Of a DNA stretch of 64,000 bases, positions 61,872 through 64,000 are shown piece after piece. This DNA comes from Zhengitettix transpicula (lineage: Eukaryota; Arthropoda; Insecta; Orthoptera; Tetrigidae), in the NCBI GenBank assembly GCA_037074705.1, contig JAYJMR010000013.1, forward strand, positions 309,501 to 373,500, read 5' to 3'. Position 1 is the first letter of the stretch; every line of letters starts with the position of its first letter. Both the position numbers and the translations under genes were made by a program. The notes under the pieces were generated by a model, which was not told the origin of the DNA, searched no databases, and saw nothing but the letters and a program-made list of their open reading frames with translations.

Positions 61872-62473
61872 TTATTGAAATTCAAACAAAGAAAGAAGTT
61901 TAACATTCTGACGTATCAAATATTGAGTTGGAAGGCAGGTAAATTTTGAAATAACCGCGATTTCGCATCCAGTACAGGATTCACCTCTCTCGGCAATCAT
62001 CTTCTCGCAGGCAGGACCGGGCACCAGCGAGTACAAGTAATTTTCCGGGAGAAGCCGTTGTCCGTGGCCACCAGCTGGACCACGCTCCCTATATATCTTT
62101 TGTATTTCGCGAACGTCGTCGTCGCCGCCGCACGCACGCACGCAAGTACGATAGGATAACGCGCCTTTTACGAATATGTATCTGATACATATGTATTCAA
62201 AACATCGTACTTTTTCCGCTCATTTCTTTCGGCTCAAAGGAAGTGTAATTAATATTCGTTGTTGACGGAAACTGCGTAGCTATATTGAAAACAGGGGTTC
62301 GTTGCCGTTAAAGCCTCTTTTAATTCTGTCACTTTCCCATAAATCTATCTCGGTTTTATTATAATTTAGACGTAAAATACCGACGTCTGGATTTCGATAT
62401 ACATTTATAAACAATGTATGCAATATACGTTTATTCCACCTAGCAGAGCGCCTCTTGGGCGGCCATCGCAAAA

Positions 62474-62657
62474 CACGACTGCCCGTTGTAATCTACGAAC
62501 GTCTTCCTCGCCGCCGCACGCACGCAGCATAGCTGTTGCAAGCGAACATTAGTAAAAACTTACAAATTAATATTCCGCGGATCGAATTATTTTATAATTT
62601 TAATTTCTTCTCTACTAAAGTTTCTTTATATGTATATATATATACACTCTTCTGTGA

Positions 62658-62700
<43 letters not shown>

Positions 62701-63095
62701 ACGACTGCCCGTTGTAATCTACGAACGTCTTCCTCGCCGCCGCACGCACGCAGCATAGCTGTTGCAAGCGAACATTAGTAAAAACTTACAAATTAATATT
62801 CCGCGGATCGAATTATTTTATAATTTTAATTTCTTCTCTACTAAAGTTTCTTTATATGTATATATATATACACTCTTCTGTGAGTTAAAAAAAAAAAAAA
62901 CAAAAAAAAAACACGACTGCCCGTTGTAATCTACGAACGTCTTCCTCGCCGCCGCACGCACGCAGCATAGCTGTTGCAAGCGAACATTAGTAAAAACTTA
63001 CAAATTAATATTCCGCGGATCGAATTATTTTATAATTTTAATTTCTTCTCTACTAAAGTTTCTTTATATGTATATATATATACACTCTTCTGTGA

Positions 63096-63136
<41 letters not shown>

Positions 63137-63319
63137 ACGACTGCCCGTTGTAATCTACGAACGTCTTCCTCGCCGCCGCACGCACGCAGCATAGCTGTTG
63201 CAAGCGAACATTAGTAAAAACTTACAAATTAATATTCCGCGGATCGAATTATTTTATAATTTTAATTTCTTCTCTACTAAAGTTTCTTTACATGTATATA
63301 TATATACACTCTTCTGTGA

Positions 63320-63352
<33 letters not shown>
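62474..63352 (+). repeat. Spacer subrepeat array S10, 4 monomers
   Basis: Monomers at 62474-62699, 62700-62911, 62912-63135 and 63136-63352. The A-run of the second is broken by a C at 62901, the only interrupted A-run in the window. Confidence 0.92.
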
Positions 63353-63355
<3 letters not shown>

Positions 63356-63881
63356 ACCATTTTTTTTTACTTCTATATATATTTAAATAAATAAATATAT
63401 ATTTAAAAAATGGGGCAAATTTTTAAATGTCGCGTACATGTGAGCGCGTACTGTTTAAAGACAAATATTAACTTTGTTTACAAAGACCGCGTAACAATGG
63501 AAACGTCAACGTGAAAAATTGTAACCGTTATCAATTCCACTTAATTCGCACCGAACTCTGACTGTCTATTCGTTTCTTAGACGACGTCATTTCTTTTTTG
63601 CTCAATTTGACGGAACTCGTGTGTTTACGTGAGGAATTTAATTTTTTTCTCTTACATTTACGTATCACCCTGCAGCGAGTGCAGGTAAGTGCCGCTAGGT
63701 GGGGACGTACTGTAACAATAAAACTGTTGATACATTTCAAATTTTTTTATCTTTGAAGACAATTGTTTCCTTTCCCGCGATATTTAAGCATTCGACGGTA
63801 GACCTCACTTTCCGATCAGGATTTCAGGCGTTTCGCGGGGACCGCGTGTTTCGACGTATTGCCGTAGAAACATTTAACAAT

Positions 63882-63917
63882 GCTCCCCGTTGATTACAAT
63901 GGTGTCCGGAATAAAAG
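63882..63917 (+). promoter_or_regulatory. U2 promoter elements of last copy
   Basis: PSEA-like and AATAAAAG blocks intact at -59 to -24 from 63941. Confidence 0.57.
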
Positions 63918-63940
63918 ACCGTCCCGATCGAGGAATCTTT

Positions 63941-64000
63941 ATCGCTTCTCGGCCTTTTGGCTAAGATCAAAGTGTAGTATCTGTTCTTATCAGCTTAATA
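63941..64000 (+). ncRNA. U2: U2 snRNA, 3' truncated by window edge, unoccupied
   Basis: Nucleotides 1-60 run through the insertion point without a break (GTGTAGTATCTG), so this is an empty target site. The 3' two thirds lie outside the window, so its Sm site and completeness cannot be judged. Confidence 0.93.

Larger units (their letters stand above)
61872..63940 (+). other. U2 intergenic spacer S10, no gene
   Basis: 2069 bp with four subrepeats; AT palindrome at 63357-63413; candidate 3' box at 61888-61896. It leads to an unoccupied U2 copy. Confidence 0.85.

Overview
The window is a eukaryotic tandem array of U2 spliceosomal snRNA genes, all in the + orientation, in which most genes are split by a site-specific non-LTR retrotransposon. 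The U2 sequence is insect-like: a 189-nt RNA starting ATCGCTTCTC, with the branch-site recognition sequence GTAGTA, an Sm site ATTTTTG and an insect-type 3' domain. I infer an arthropod, most likely a hymenopteran, because RLE-encoding, U2-targeted elements (the Utopia group) are known from wasps. The species cannot be fixed from the sequence.

Layout: eleven U2 loci are visible. Two are uninterrupted and complete (6056-6244 and 7864-8052). One is uninterrupted at its 5' part but cut by the window edge (63941-64000). Eight are split after U2 nt 37 by a 5.67-5.70 kb element. The elements (E1-E8) lie at 1-4287 (5' end outside the window), 9713-15408, 17651-23346, 25610-31281, 33532-39202, 41025-46695, 48294-53988 and 56025-61719. 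Ten spacers of 1.4-2.1 kb separate the loci. Each spacer holds about 600 bp of 3' flank, 1-4 copies of a ~212-226 bp subrepeat ending in a long A-run, an AT-rich palindrome and the U2 promoter region.

Each element has a ~1.1 kb 5' leader (two ~240 bp tandem monomers with stem-loops, then a structured stem close to the start codon), ORF1, ORF2 and a ~129 bp 3' UTR with no poly(A). ORF1 is a Gag-like protein with three CCHC knuckles and a basic C-terminal region. ORF2 has 1086 codons: three N-terminal zinc fingers, reverse transcriptase, a CCHC motif and an R2-type restriction-like endonuclease. The two ORFs meet at TAATG. All eight ORF2 copies and all complete ORF1 copies are open, so the family looks recently active or kept homogeneous by recombination.

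Two leader types exist: type A (E2, E3, E7, E8) and type B (E4-E6, near-identical copies, probably amplified as U2+element units). E3, E4 and E7 are mosaics, which points to gene conversion or unequal exchange in the array. The most notable observations are a stem upstream of ORF1 with two compensatory base-pair changes between types A and B, the 8-of-11 occupancy of U2 genes, loss of the ORF1 ATG in E4-E6, and an Sm-site substitution in one of only two complete uninterrupted U2 copies.
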